A stretch of 53,134 nt of DNA, from NCBI GenBank assembly GCA_041394885.1, contig JAWKHI010000047.1:1-53134 (forward strand). Direction: 5' to 3'. Position 1 is the first letter of the stretch, and each line of letters begins with the position of its first letter. This DNA is from DSOI01 sp041394885 (GTDB taxonomy: Bacteria > Acidobacteriota > Terriglobia > Bryobacterales > Bryobacteraceae). Made by a program: the position numbers and the translations under genes. Of the stretch, positions 33,913-42,300 are shown piece after piece. A model generated the notes under the pieces. It was not told the DNA's origin. It saw only the letters and a program-made list of their open reading frames with translations, and searched no databases.

Positions 33913-34665
33913 TTACCGCCGGATCCGGCGCCGGACGATAGCGAGAATCGGCAGTGCTCCGGTCAGCAGCACCAGCGTGCCTGGCTCCGGCACTTCCTCC
34001 ACCTGCACCCGCAGCAGATTGTTGAAGTTCGCGTTCGGAAACGCGCTCACGATATTGCCGCCCACCAGAAATCCCGGATGAGCGGTGATCACGCCACCTT
34101 CCGGGGTGCCTGTGTCCGGCACGGCCTGACCCAGAAATGCGGTGTTGGCCGGGATCTCGTCGTTCACCTCTGTGCCGGCGTCCCACACCAGCATGGGGAT
34201 GAAATCGGCGCCGGTAAAATTGCCCATGGCATCGAAGATCGGAAACGACATCGGGTCGCCGTTGCTCACGAAGGCGTCGTTGGATGGAATCACCATCGCC
34301 GCGAAACTGAAGTACCGGTTGGACGCCAGCGTCCCGTCGAGGGTGAACGTCATGCTCGCCGAAGCGCCCGGCGCGATGGGTGCGCCGCCGATGGTGGCGC
34401 TGGTGGCGCCGGCGCCGCTCACTTGGAACAGCCCGTCGAGCGGTGTTGTGTTGCCGTCTTCCGCCAGCCGCTCCAACTCGGCCGACGCCGCCGCGCCTGA
34501 GTCGAAGATGTCGAAAGTGCCGTTATGGAAACCCACCCAGACCGGCGTGAAATGGATGCCGTTGGCTGGTGCCGTGTTGGTGACCGTCACTCGAATGGTG
34601 GCAGCCGATACCGCCGCGCACACGAATGCGGCCGAGACAAAAAGCATGGTACGTATGGATCGCAC
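33913..34665 (-). CDS. Spondin-domain PEP-CTERM protein
   Basis: A 250-residue exported protein. After a signal peptide (GTG start MRSIRTMLFVSAAFVCAAVSA), a spondin_N-type domain begins with VTVTNTAPANGIHFTPVWVGFH and covers about 25-210. The end is a PEP-CTERM sorting tag: V-P-E-P-G, a hydrophobic run and an RRRIRR tail. AGGGAGG lies four bases before the GTG at 34665. ATG 34647 is an alternative. The protein would be anchored or released by exosortase into the cell surface or matrix. It converges on the aminotransferase gene and has no functional neighbour on its strand except the VOC gene 103 bases upstream. Confidence 0.85.
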   Translation of the reverse strand: MRSIRTMLFVSAAFVCAAVSAATIRVTVTNTAPANGIHFTPVWVGFHNGTFDIFDSGAAASAELERLAEDGNTTPLDGLFQVSGAGATSATIGGAPIAPGASASMTFTLDGTLASNRYFSFAAMVIPSNDAFVSNGDPMSFPIFDAMGNFTGADFIPMLVWDAGTEVNDEIPANTAFLGQAVPDTGTPEGGVITAHPGFLVGGNIVSAFPNANFNNLLRVQVEEVPEPGTLVLLTGALPILAIVRRRIRR

Positions 34666-34768
34666 AGGACCTCCCTGGGGTGTGATTGGCGAGCGAAGAG
34701 GCGCTCGCAAGGGAGTTGTCGAGGCGCTTGGCGGTTTCCCCCTCGCCACGCGCGCTAAAAACGAATAT

Positions 34769-35140
34769 TCATGAATACGTTACAAACTCGATAGTATGGC
34801 CGTCGGGATCGGCGCAGAAGATCTGCGAGAACCCGAGCGCCTCGTTCGATCCGGTCTGGAAGGGGATGTCTTCCGCCTCCAGCCGTTCGCGGACTGCGGC
34901 GAGGTCCTGCACCTCGAGCGCCATATGGTCAGACCGGCTCAAGCGCTCCGTGGCCCGCGCCGAAGGGTTTTGTTGTTCGATCAGGTGCAGTTGGCGGTCG
35001 CCGATGGCGTACCATGCGCCTGCGAACGAGAACGCCGGACGGTCAATCTCAGGCAATCCGATCACCCCTCCAAAGAAACGCCGCGACGCCGCGAGGTTGG
35101 CCACGGCGAACGAAACATGGTGTAGCCGTAGGATCTGCAT
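34769..35140 (-). CDS. VOC/glyoxalase-family protein
   Basis: A 123-residue single vicinal-oxygen-chelate module with two beta-alpha-beta-beta-beta repeats: HHVSFAVANLAASRRFF and DHMALEVQDLAAVRERL. Metal ligands are suggested by His at LHHVSF, Glu/His in HLIEQQ, His in SDHMAL and Glu in HTIEFV. Members act as dioxygenases, glyoxalases, fosfomycin-type transferases or isomerases, and the reaction here is unknown. The ATG is preceded after six bases by TAAACT, with no Shine-Dalgarno sequence, so the mRNA may be leaderless. Confidence 0.85.
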   Translation of the reverse strand: MQILRLHHVSFAVANLAASRRFFGGVIGLPEIDRPAFSFAGAWYAIGDRQLHLIEQQNPSARATERLSRSDHMALEVQDLAAVRERLEAEDIPFQTGSNEALGFSQIFCADPDGHTIEFVTYS

Positions 35141-35146
35141 CGTTTG

Positions 35147-35152
35147 AGTTTA
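35147..35152 (-). promoter_or_regulatory. -10-like TAAACT before the VOC gene
   Basis: TAAACT on the minus strand ends six bases before the ATG at 35140, and no ribosome-binding site intervenes. It fits the leaderless pattern of several other genes here. Confidence 0.35.
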
Positions 35153-35175
35153 CTCCGTCGATTGCAAAGAAAGGT

Positions 35176-35256
35176 AAACCCATCCGGTTTGTGAATCCAA
35201 AACGTGGTTTTCTTCGTCTGAATCCCTGAGACCGGATACAAACCGAGAATCCGGTC
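35176..35256 (+). promoter_or_regulatory. Cluster of inverted repeats in the leader of the DksA/TraR-like gene
   Basis: Three stems occur in a row: AAACC/GGTTT (35176-35190), AAAAC/GTTTT (35199-35211) and the perfect GACCGGAT (35230-35237)/ATCCGGTC (35249-35256). The last lies seven bases before the GGAG ribosome-binding site at 35264. They could be operators or a folded mRNA leader. Confidence 0.4.
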
Positions 35257-35273
35257 ACGATTGGAGAAAGAAT

Positions 35274-35669
35274 ATGAACAAACGGCAACCAACCGCGGAG
35301 CTGACGGCCATCCTGAACCGCAGGAGAATTCTGGAGGAGCGGCTCGACGAACTCACCAGCCGCCTCATCCCGCGCGATGAGTTGCAGGTGGAAATCCTGC
35401 CCGACGCCCTCGATCAGGTTCAATCCAACAATGAGCGCGAACTATCCAGCCGCCGCCTCGACACACAGTCGCGGCTGATCCGCGAACTGCGGGCCGCTCT
35501 CAAGCGTATGGACCAGGGCGTGTACGGCGTCTGCGAGGACTGTGAGGAGCCCATTCCTTCGCGCCGGCTCGATGCCATGCCCTTCGCGCGGCTCTGCATC
35601 CGCTGCCAGGAGCACGCCGAGGCGCAGCGCCAGGGTGACGACGCCGGCTTCGAAGAAGAGGCCGCTTGA
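35274..35669 (+). CDS. DksA/TraR-type C4 zinc-finger protein
   Basis: A 131-residue protein with a coiled-coil N-terminal half (about 8-80, rich in Glu/Arg/Leu) and a C4 zinc finger: C-E-D-C (87-90) and C-I-R-C (108-111), framed by MDQGVYGVCEDC and RLDAMPFARLCIRC. DksA-type proteins enter the RNA polymerase secondary channel and change initiation, often with ppGpp. The two acidic coiled-coil-tip Asp residues of E. coli DksA are not obvious here. It might therefore be a TraR- or YbiI-like relative without the same activity. GGAG precedes the ATG by six bases, and the leader is full of inverted repeats. Confidence 0.88.
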   Translation: MNKRQPTAELTAILNRRRILEERLDELTSRLIPRDELQVEILPDALDQVQSNNERELSSRRLDTQSRLIRELRAALKRMDQGVYGVCEDCEEPIPSRRLDAMPFARLCIRCQEHAEAQRQGDDAGFEEEAA

Positions 35670-35711
35670 CGCAACCCCGCGGCCGGGCTTCGCGTCTCTC
35701 CCAATGCAACC

Positions 35712-37238
35712 ATGAATCTCCTCGCTCCACTCCTGGGAGCCCGGCTGGTCACGGCCGGGCTCCTTGTTTACGGGCTGCTTAGCCCGGTGGCCTTGGCCGC
35801 CGATACGGCCGGCGCCGGGAAAGCGGAGGCCGAGCATGCCGACGCTCAGCGAGTAGAGGCGGAGAATCCAGAAGAAGCCGTGGTGTTTCGCAGCGACGTG
35901 TCGCTGGTGCGCGTGGATGTCCAGGTGCTCGATCGCGCCAATCGCGCGGTGGCGGGGTTGGACGCGCAGGACTTTATCCTCACCGAGGCGGGGCGCCCCC
36001 GCCAGATCCGCAATTTCGTCAGCGAGCAAATGCCGGTAGATGTCCTGTTCCTGCTCGACGTCAGCGGCAGCATGCGCGTGAACATCGAGCGCGTCGCCAC
36101 GGCCTCCCACCAGGCGTTTCAAGTGCTCGGCCCCGATGACCGCGTCGCCGTGATGGTGTTCGATCGCGCCACCCGGGTGCGTTCTGGATTTCGTCCGCAG
36201 CGGGAAGGTCCTCGCGAGCTCGACAACGTCATCCGCCAGGAATCGTTTGACGGCGGCACCGATATTCTCCGCGCCATGCTGGACGCGGCGCGCTTCATGG
36301 AGCGCAGCGCCCGTCGCGAAGCCCGCCGCGCGATCGTGATCGTCACAGACGACCAGACCGAATTCAATCGCGACGACCAACGCGTCGAAAGTGCGCTCAT
36401 CCGGGCCGATACCGTGCTGTTCGCGCTGCTGGCGCCAGACGTGTTGGGCTACGGGCAAAGGCGCACCAGCCGCGGACGTTTCCCCGGCGGCGGACGCTCC
36501 GGCGGCGGCTGGCCCGGCGGCGGTTGGCCGGGTAGCGGCGGCGGCCTCGGTTGGCCCGGAGGCATCCCATGGCCCGGCGGTGGCGGCGGCACGCCGCTCC
36601 CAGGCGGACGAGGCGGTGGACGCACTTCGGCAGGGGGAAGCCCCGAGATCGCCCGTGAGTCCGGCGGCGACAGCTTTTCGGTCGACGATGCCACCGCGCT
36701 CGAAACCACGCTCTCCCGGCTCCGCCAGCGCTACGCCCTCCATTTCGTGGTCCCCGACGGTGTGAGAGCCGGCGAGCAGCGGCGCATTGAAGTGTCGCTT
36801 GCCTCATCGGCGGCCCGGCGCTACGCCGGGGCCGAACTGCGGTATCGTCACGTCTACATCGCTCCCTCCACCACCGCCACCCCGGCCGAAGTCTCGAGCG
36901 ATGTGTCTCCCGCCGATCCGAGCGCAGCCGGTGAATCCTCGGCCGGCCAGAATGGCGGATGGCGATCGGCGGATAGCGCCGGCACCGGCGCCCATCGCGA
37001 CTCCGGCGAAGCCGAGCGTCCGCGCATGCGCCGCCGTCCGGCCGGCGAATCCACAGGTCCACGCGGACCGATTGTCGGCGACGACCCTTCCACCATCTCC
37101 AGCAACACCGGCGCTTCCAACGAAGGCGCGTGGAAGCCCATCGAGCAATCCACCGCCGCCAAGCAGACCGGTGGCTGGCGCACCGCCACCGAAGAAGAAG
37201 TCGAAGCCGCTCAAAAATCCGAAGCCCGGAAGCAGTAG
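35712..37238 (+). CDS. VWFA-related protein of the acidobacterial type with Gly/Pro/Trp-rich insert
   Basis: A 508-residue exported protein. A signal segment (about 1-30) is followed by a short beta region, then a von Willebrand factor A domain (about 108-245). Its MIDAS motif D-V-S-G-S (116-120) is complete, with the further Thr/Asp sites in GGTDILRA and VTDDQTEF. The N-terminal sequence DVSLVRVDVQVLDRANRAVAGL is typical of the TIGR03436 acidobacterial VWFA family. A low-complexity insert (251-308, repeats of PGGG and WPGG) divides the domain from a C-terminal beta region and a Pro/Ser/Thr-rich tail. Such proteins bind metal and probably protein partners at the surface. It starts 42 bases after the DksA-like gene. 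Confidence 0.88.
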   Translation: MNLLAPLLGARLVTAGLLVYGLLSPVALAADTAGAGKAEAEHADAQRVEAENPEEAVVFRSDVSLVRVDVQVLDRANRAVAGLDAQDFILTEAGRPRQIRNFVSEQMPVDVLFLLDVSGSMRVNIERVATASHQAFQVLGPDDRVAVMVFDRATRVRSGFRPQREGPRELDNVIRQESFDGGTDILRAMLDAARFMERSARREARRAIVIVTDDQTEFNRDDQRVESALIRADTVLFALLAPDVLGYGQRRTSRGRFPGGGRSGGGWPGGGWPGSGGGLGWPGGIPWPGGGGGTPLPGGRGGGRTSAGGSPEIARESGGDSFSVDDATALETTLSRLRQRYALHFVVPDGVRAGEQRRIEVSLASSAARRYAGAELRYRHVYIAPSTTATPAEVSSDVSPADPSAAGESSAGQNGGWRSADSAGTGAHRDSGEAERPRMRRRPAGESTGPRGPIVGDDPSTISSNTGASNEGAWKPIEQSTAAKQTGGWRTATEEEVEAAQKSEARKQ

Positions 37239-37300
37239 CCCTCCGCGCCGCGCGCAAGTGGTTCCGTGCGGGAGCGTTTTAGTATCATGGCCCCACATCC

Positions 37301-38168
37301 ATGAATCGCAGAACTTTCCTCACCGGCATGGCTGCCGCGGCCGCCGCGACAACCGCCCGTCCGGATCATCGATATTCATCAACACACCGACTATACCCAG
37401 CCGCCCCGACGATGTTTTCTCAAACATCAGGACACCATGGGCATCGCAAGACGGTGCTTTTGCCGGCCGGATCGCTATGGTCTCGAAGCCGGCGCCTCCG
37501 GGAATGACCGCGTCGTCGAGATCGCCGCGGCGGTTCCCTGAAAATACGTCTTCTTCGCCAATGAAGTGCCATACGATCCGCAAGCCAAGACCGTCCTGGA
37601 AAAATACCTCAAGATGGGCGCCAAAGGCATCGGCGAACAGAAATTCTTCGTCGACGTGAACTCCGCGCCCGTCTTCCTCATCTGCGACATCGCCCAGGAT
37701 CACGGCGTCCCTATCCTGCTGCACTTCCAGCACGAAAAGTACAACGTCAATTTCGGCCAGTTCTGGCGCGTGCTCGAGCGCTACCATCGCGTCAACTTCA
37801 TCGGCCACGCACAGACTTGGTGGGCTAACATCGACGCCGCGCATCAACAGCCCGAGATGTATCCGAAGTGGAAAGTTACCGCCGGCGGCTGGACGGACCG
37901 CTACCTGCGCGACTATCCCAATATGTTCGGCGACCTGTCGGCCGGTTCCGGGTTCAACGCCCTTGCCCGCGACGAAGCTCACGCCCGCGAGTTCCTCGCC
38001 CGCCATCAGGATAAGCTCCTTTACGGCAGTGACTGCAGCGATCACGTCGGACAAGGGCCTAAATGCAGTGGCTCCCAACAAATCGCTCAGGTGAAGCGGC
38101 TCGCCAGTCCCGAAGTGCAGCAAAAGATTTTCTGGGACAATGCCGTTCGCGTCATCAAGATCGGATAA
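37301..38168 (+). pseudogene. Amidohydrolase-2 family protein, multiply broken
   Basis: The remnant starts with a Tat-like MNRRTFLTGMAAAAAATTA in one frame. From about 37359 the rest is in another frame: VRIIDIHQHTDY, the metal-binding HxH of the family. The stretch TVLLPAGS (37451-37474) is again shifted, and a TGA stop (37539-37541) interrupts AAVP-KYVFFANEVP. From 37566 an intact 200-residue part continues: MGAKGIGEQKF, LLHFQHEKYN, FIGHAQTW, LLYGSDCSDH and NAVRVIKIG. The family hydrolyses C-O or C-N bonds, or decarboxylates, with a metal centre. Four lesions in 240 bases argue for decay, though sequence error is not excluded. The intact serine hydrolase gene follows by three bases. Confidence 0.8.
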
Positions 38169-38171
38169 CCC

Positions 38172-39317
38172 ATGCGAATCTTCACTGCCGCTTTCCTGCT
38201 CTTGCTCCCGAACCTCGTGCTGCCGGGCTCGGCCGCCGATCGCGGGCCTATCGCGGCCCGCATGCAGGAAATGATCGCCCGCGGCGAGATCCCGGGAGCG
38301 GTCACCCTCGTCGCCACTCGCGACGGCGTCACGCACTTCGAGGCAACCGGGAACGCCGCGCCAGGCGGCGCCAGGATGAGGAAAAACTCGATCTTCTGGA
38401 TCGCGTCGATGACCAAGCCCATCACCGGCACGGCCATCCTCATGCTCGAGGAAGCCGGCAAGCTCTCCGTCACCGATCCGGTCAGTAAGTTCATCCCCGC
38501 TTTCGCGCAGCTGAAGACGCCATCGGGCGCCCCCGCCAATCTCACGCTCCAGCATTTGATGACGCACACCTCCGGCCTCGCCGAAGCCACCCCGGCGGAG
38601 TCCGCCGCCGCGCACACGCTCGCCGATCTCATTCCGGCCTTCCTCGATAAACCGATGCGCTTCGAGCCCGGCGCGGAGTGGCGCTATTGCCAATCCGGTA
38701 TCAATACGCTGGGCCGCATCATCGAAATCGCGTCCGGCCAGTCCTACCCGGACTTCCTCGCCGCGCGGATCTTCCGCCCACTCGGGATGAAAGACACCAC
38801 CTTCTATCCGCGCCCCAACCAACTATCGCGGCTGGTTACGCCGGTGAAGCGCGAGGAAAATGGAACGCTCGTCCCGGCCGCCATCGCGCTGCTGCAGGGC
38901 AAGCCGCCCACCGCCACCGATCGTTATCCCGCCGCCAATGGCGGACTCTTTTCCACCGCGCCCGATTACGCGCGCTTTGCCCGCATGATCCTCAACGGAG
39001 GCACCCTCGACGGGCGCCGCTATCTTTCCGCGGAATCGGTGCGCCGCATGACCACCATCGTGACCGGTGACCTGAAGACCGGGTTCACGCCCGGTAACGG
39101 ATGGGGACTCACGTGGTGCGTCGTGCGCGAGCCCCAAGGCATCACGGCCATGCTGAGCCCCGGCACGTATGGCCACGGCGGCGCCTATGGGACACAAGCC
39201 TGGATCGATCCCGTGAAGGGGACGGCGTTCATCCTGATGGTGCAACGTTCCAACTTCGGAAACTCCGATGCTTCCCCGGTGAGGGCCGCGTTTCAGGAAG
39301 CGGCCACCACGCCCTAA
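38172..39317 (+). CDS. Serine hydrolase, class C beta-lactamase-like
   Basis: A 381-residue exported penicillin-binding-protein-fold serine hydrolase (EstB/AmpC-like). The signal peptide is MRIFTAAFLLLLPNLVLPGSAA. The nucleophile motif S-M-T-K (79-82) is intact. The usual Y-x-N is Y-C-Q (172-174), a deviation. The third motif is H-G-G in YGHGGAYG. Family members include esterases, D-aminopeptidases and beta-lactamases, so resistance is not implied. It starts three bases after the amidohydrolase remnant and ends three bases from the convergent TamB-Omp85 gene. No terminator is seen between the convergent genes. Confidence 0.85.
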   Translation: MRIFTAAFLLLLPNLVLPGSAADRGPIAARMQEMIARGEIPGAVTLVATRDGVTHFEATGNAAPGGARMRKNSIFWIASMTKPITGTAILMLEEAGKLSVTDPVSKFIPAFAQLKTPSGAPANLTLQHLMTHTSGLAEATPAESAAAHTLADLIPAFLDKPMRFEPGAEWRYCQSGINTLGRIIEIASGQSYPDFLAARIFRPLGMKDTTFYPRPNQLSRLVTPVKREENGTLVPAAIALLQGKPPTATDRYPAANGGLFSTAPDYARFARMILNGGTLDGRRYLSAESVRRMTTIVTGDLKTGFTPGNGWGLTWCVVREPQGITAMLSPGTYGHGGAYGTQAWIDPVKGTAFILMVQRSNFGNSDASPVRAAFQEAATTP

Positions 39318-39320
39318 ACC

Positions 39321-42300
39321 CTAGAACGCCTGCCCGATGCTGAAGAAAAACCGCGACCTCGGCTCGTTCGGCTTCCGGTCCAGCTTGAATCCCCAATCGA
39401 GACGCAGCAAAAAGTAAGGCGTCCGGACCCGCAGACCCACACCGGCCGACTTCCGCAGATCCCCCAACGAGAAGTCTCCTGCCCGCCGGAACACGTTCCC
39501 CATGTCCATGAATCCGACGCCGTCGAAAATCGAGAACATCGGGAACCGCAGTTCGTGGTTGGTGAGAAACACCGCCTCGCCCCCGGTGGGATCGCCGAAG
39601 AAATCGGTTGGACCCAACGCATCCTGCTCGAACCCCCGCATGCTCGTCCCGCCGCCGGCGAAGAACCGCTCGCTGATGATCAGGTCCTGGCCGCCGATCC
39701 CTTTACCCACGCCCGCCCGCACGCCGCCCGCGTAGATCATCCGCGGACGCCGCACTCCTTCCTGCAACGGCACCGGAGCCGGACGTGTCAACGCCAGGTA
39801 CTTGAAATACTGCCCGAAGTAACGGTAATAGCGCAGCGAATCCCGGATCTGCAGCGGCGCCAGTTCGAACGACTGCGAGAGGAAAGACCCACGCGTGGCG
39901 TCCAGCAAATCGTCTCGCGTGTCCCGGCTCCCGGTGACGTTGATGGGCGCGATGCGCACGGTGGAATCGAACGCGAAGTCCGGGTCCTCCGGATTCGGCT
40001 CGAACACCCGGGTGTTCTCGAACCGGAAACCGTAGTTCAGCAGAAACTTCTCTTTCAGGCGAATCTCCTGAATGAACTCGGCGCCGCGCCGGTCCGTCGT
40101 GAACCCCTCCCGGATTTCGCGGCGCAGGAAGCCGGTGAAGTTGGTGCGCGCCGGAAGGTTCCGCAAATAAGGTTGCGAGAAAAACGCCCGCAGTTCGCGG
40201 ATCTGGCCGTCATAACGCGTCCGGACGCCCACGATCCGCGCATTGCCCAGTGAGTTTCGATTCGTGAAATCGGCGATCACACCCGGGCCTCGATCGGTAT
40301 CGTAGAACGCCCCATACTGCACCTGGAACGGACGCCGCTCCCTCACCCGCACCTTCACCGCCACGTCCCGCGTGCCCGGCGCCGTGGCGGCGCCCAAGGC
40401 CTGCTGCTCGATCTCGATCAGTGAGTACGCGCCGGTGTCGTAGAGATTGCGGCGGGATTGCCCCAACAGCCCCAGGTCCACCGGAAGGCCCTGCTCCAGC
40501 ACGATCTGCTTCTTCACGAACGCCTCGGTGGTATGATCGGCGCCCTCCACCGTCACGGTCCGTATCATGCTCCGCTGGTTTTCCGTAACCAGGAACTTCA
40601 CTGCCGCCAGCCCCGCGCCCGAACCTCGATTCACCTCGTACCGCAAATCCAGATCGTTGTAGCCGAGCTTCCAATACTGCTGTTCGATCTTCTGCACCGC
40701 CGCGTCGCGCAACGCCGCCGAATAGACGCCCCCCGGCGTGAGGCCCAACCCCGCCAACAGCTGCTGGTCCCCGACCGCGCTGTTGCCCTCGATCGACACC
40801 GTCTCTACTTTGTACGGCTCGCCTTCGTCGATCGAAAAACGAACTTCGGCGGTCTTGCTTTCCTCGTGAAAAACCACATCGGCGTTGCCCACCCGCGCAT
40901 CCAGGTAGCCGCGCCGCAGATACAGGTCGCGCAGAAACGCCGTCACCTTCGCCGGCTCGGTTCGCGCCGCCTCGGCCAGCCGGACGAACTCCACTTGTTT
41001 TCGCAGTTCCTCCTCCGGGATCGCCGTCGCGCCTGGAAAACTGAGCGTCACCTGGTTGTACTCCACGCCCGGATCCACATCGAAAATCACTTGCTTGCGG
41101 TCCGGCTCCGGTTCCCGAATCACGTGCGTGATGGTGGGCGCCAGTTGACGCTTCGACGCCAGCCATTGCCGGATCGCCGCCGTCGCGTCCTCGGTGCGCT
41201 GGATATCGAACAGACCGTCGGTCCAAACCTGCCGCACCTGCTTGCGGACGCTGCCGGGCACGCCCGAGCCCTCGAAGATTAGATCCACCCGCGGCCCCCC
41301 GTGGATCGTGTATACCAACGAAACCTGCCCACCCTCTTCGTCCCGCTTTACTTGCAGGCGCGCTTCCAGCAGTCCGCGGCCGGCGTAGAACTCGCGCAGC
41401 CGCTCCAGGTCTTTCCGCACCTCGAAGAAGTTGTACTTCCGGCCCGGACGCAGCTTGATCTTGTCCAGCAGCTCTTTGTCCGTGAAACCGGGATCGCCTT
41501 CGAAGCGGATGGCGCCCACCGTTCGCGAATCCCGCTTCCTGGCGCGCGTGGTCTCCGGTACGCCGCCGAAACGCAGGTCATGCCGGAACTCGCCGCGATA
41601 GGAGTTGTCCGCCTGCTTGATGGCGCGCGTGTTGAAACGCCGCGTGAATGCATAGTCGGCGATCCAGATCTGATCGTTCGATTGCGCCAGATTCATCGAA
41701 TAGATCAGCTCGAGCTCCCGCGTGATGTTCTGGCCCACCGTCAAACGCGCGCCCGGCGTGGATTCGGTGGAGATCAGATTCGGCTCGATTCGCACCGTGC
41801 TCAAGCCGGTAGCGCGTTCCAGTCCCTGCGACACGCGATCCGACGCGAGGCCCGCCACCAGCGACAATGCCTGATCCCGCGCCACCACTGTCGAGTCTCC
41901 CGCCTGCAATTCCTCGAGCGTCTTGCCCGTGGTCAGCAGCGCCACGATATCGGGCTCCGGCAAGTCAGGATCCGCGGTCAGCTTGGTTTCCACCTTGCTC
42001 GACCCGCCGCCGGTCACGGCCAGTTCCACGTCGTAGTCGTCGTACTTACCCTTCACCCGCGTCCGCGCCACGATGTCGAGCGACGGCTCGATCCGCGTTT
42101 CGCTCGTGAAGGTCACCACGCCGCGCTCGATGTCGAAATTCCGCCCCTGCAATCGCAGGCTTCCGCCTTCCTCCGCCGTCAATCGGCCCGTTACGGCCGG
42201 GCGATAGTAGCTGCCGCCCAGCCGCAGGTCCGCGTTCACCTGCATCTCCCCGATGTTGTTCTCGAGCAGCAGCGGCTCCTCGGTCTCGATATCCACCGCG

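Noticed and set aside
38172..39317. Antibiotic-resistance beta-lactamase
   Set aside because: The class C-like fold includes many esterases and peptidases, and the second motif deviates, so resistance is not supported.
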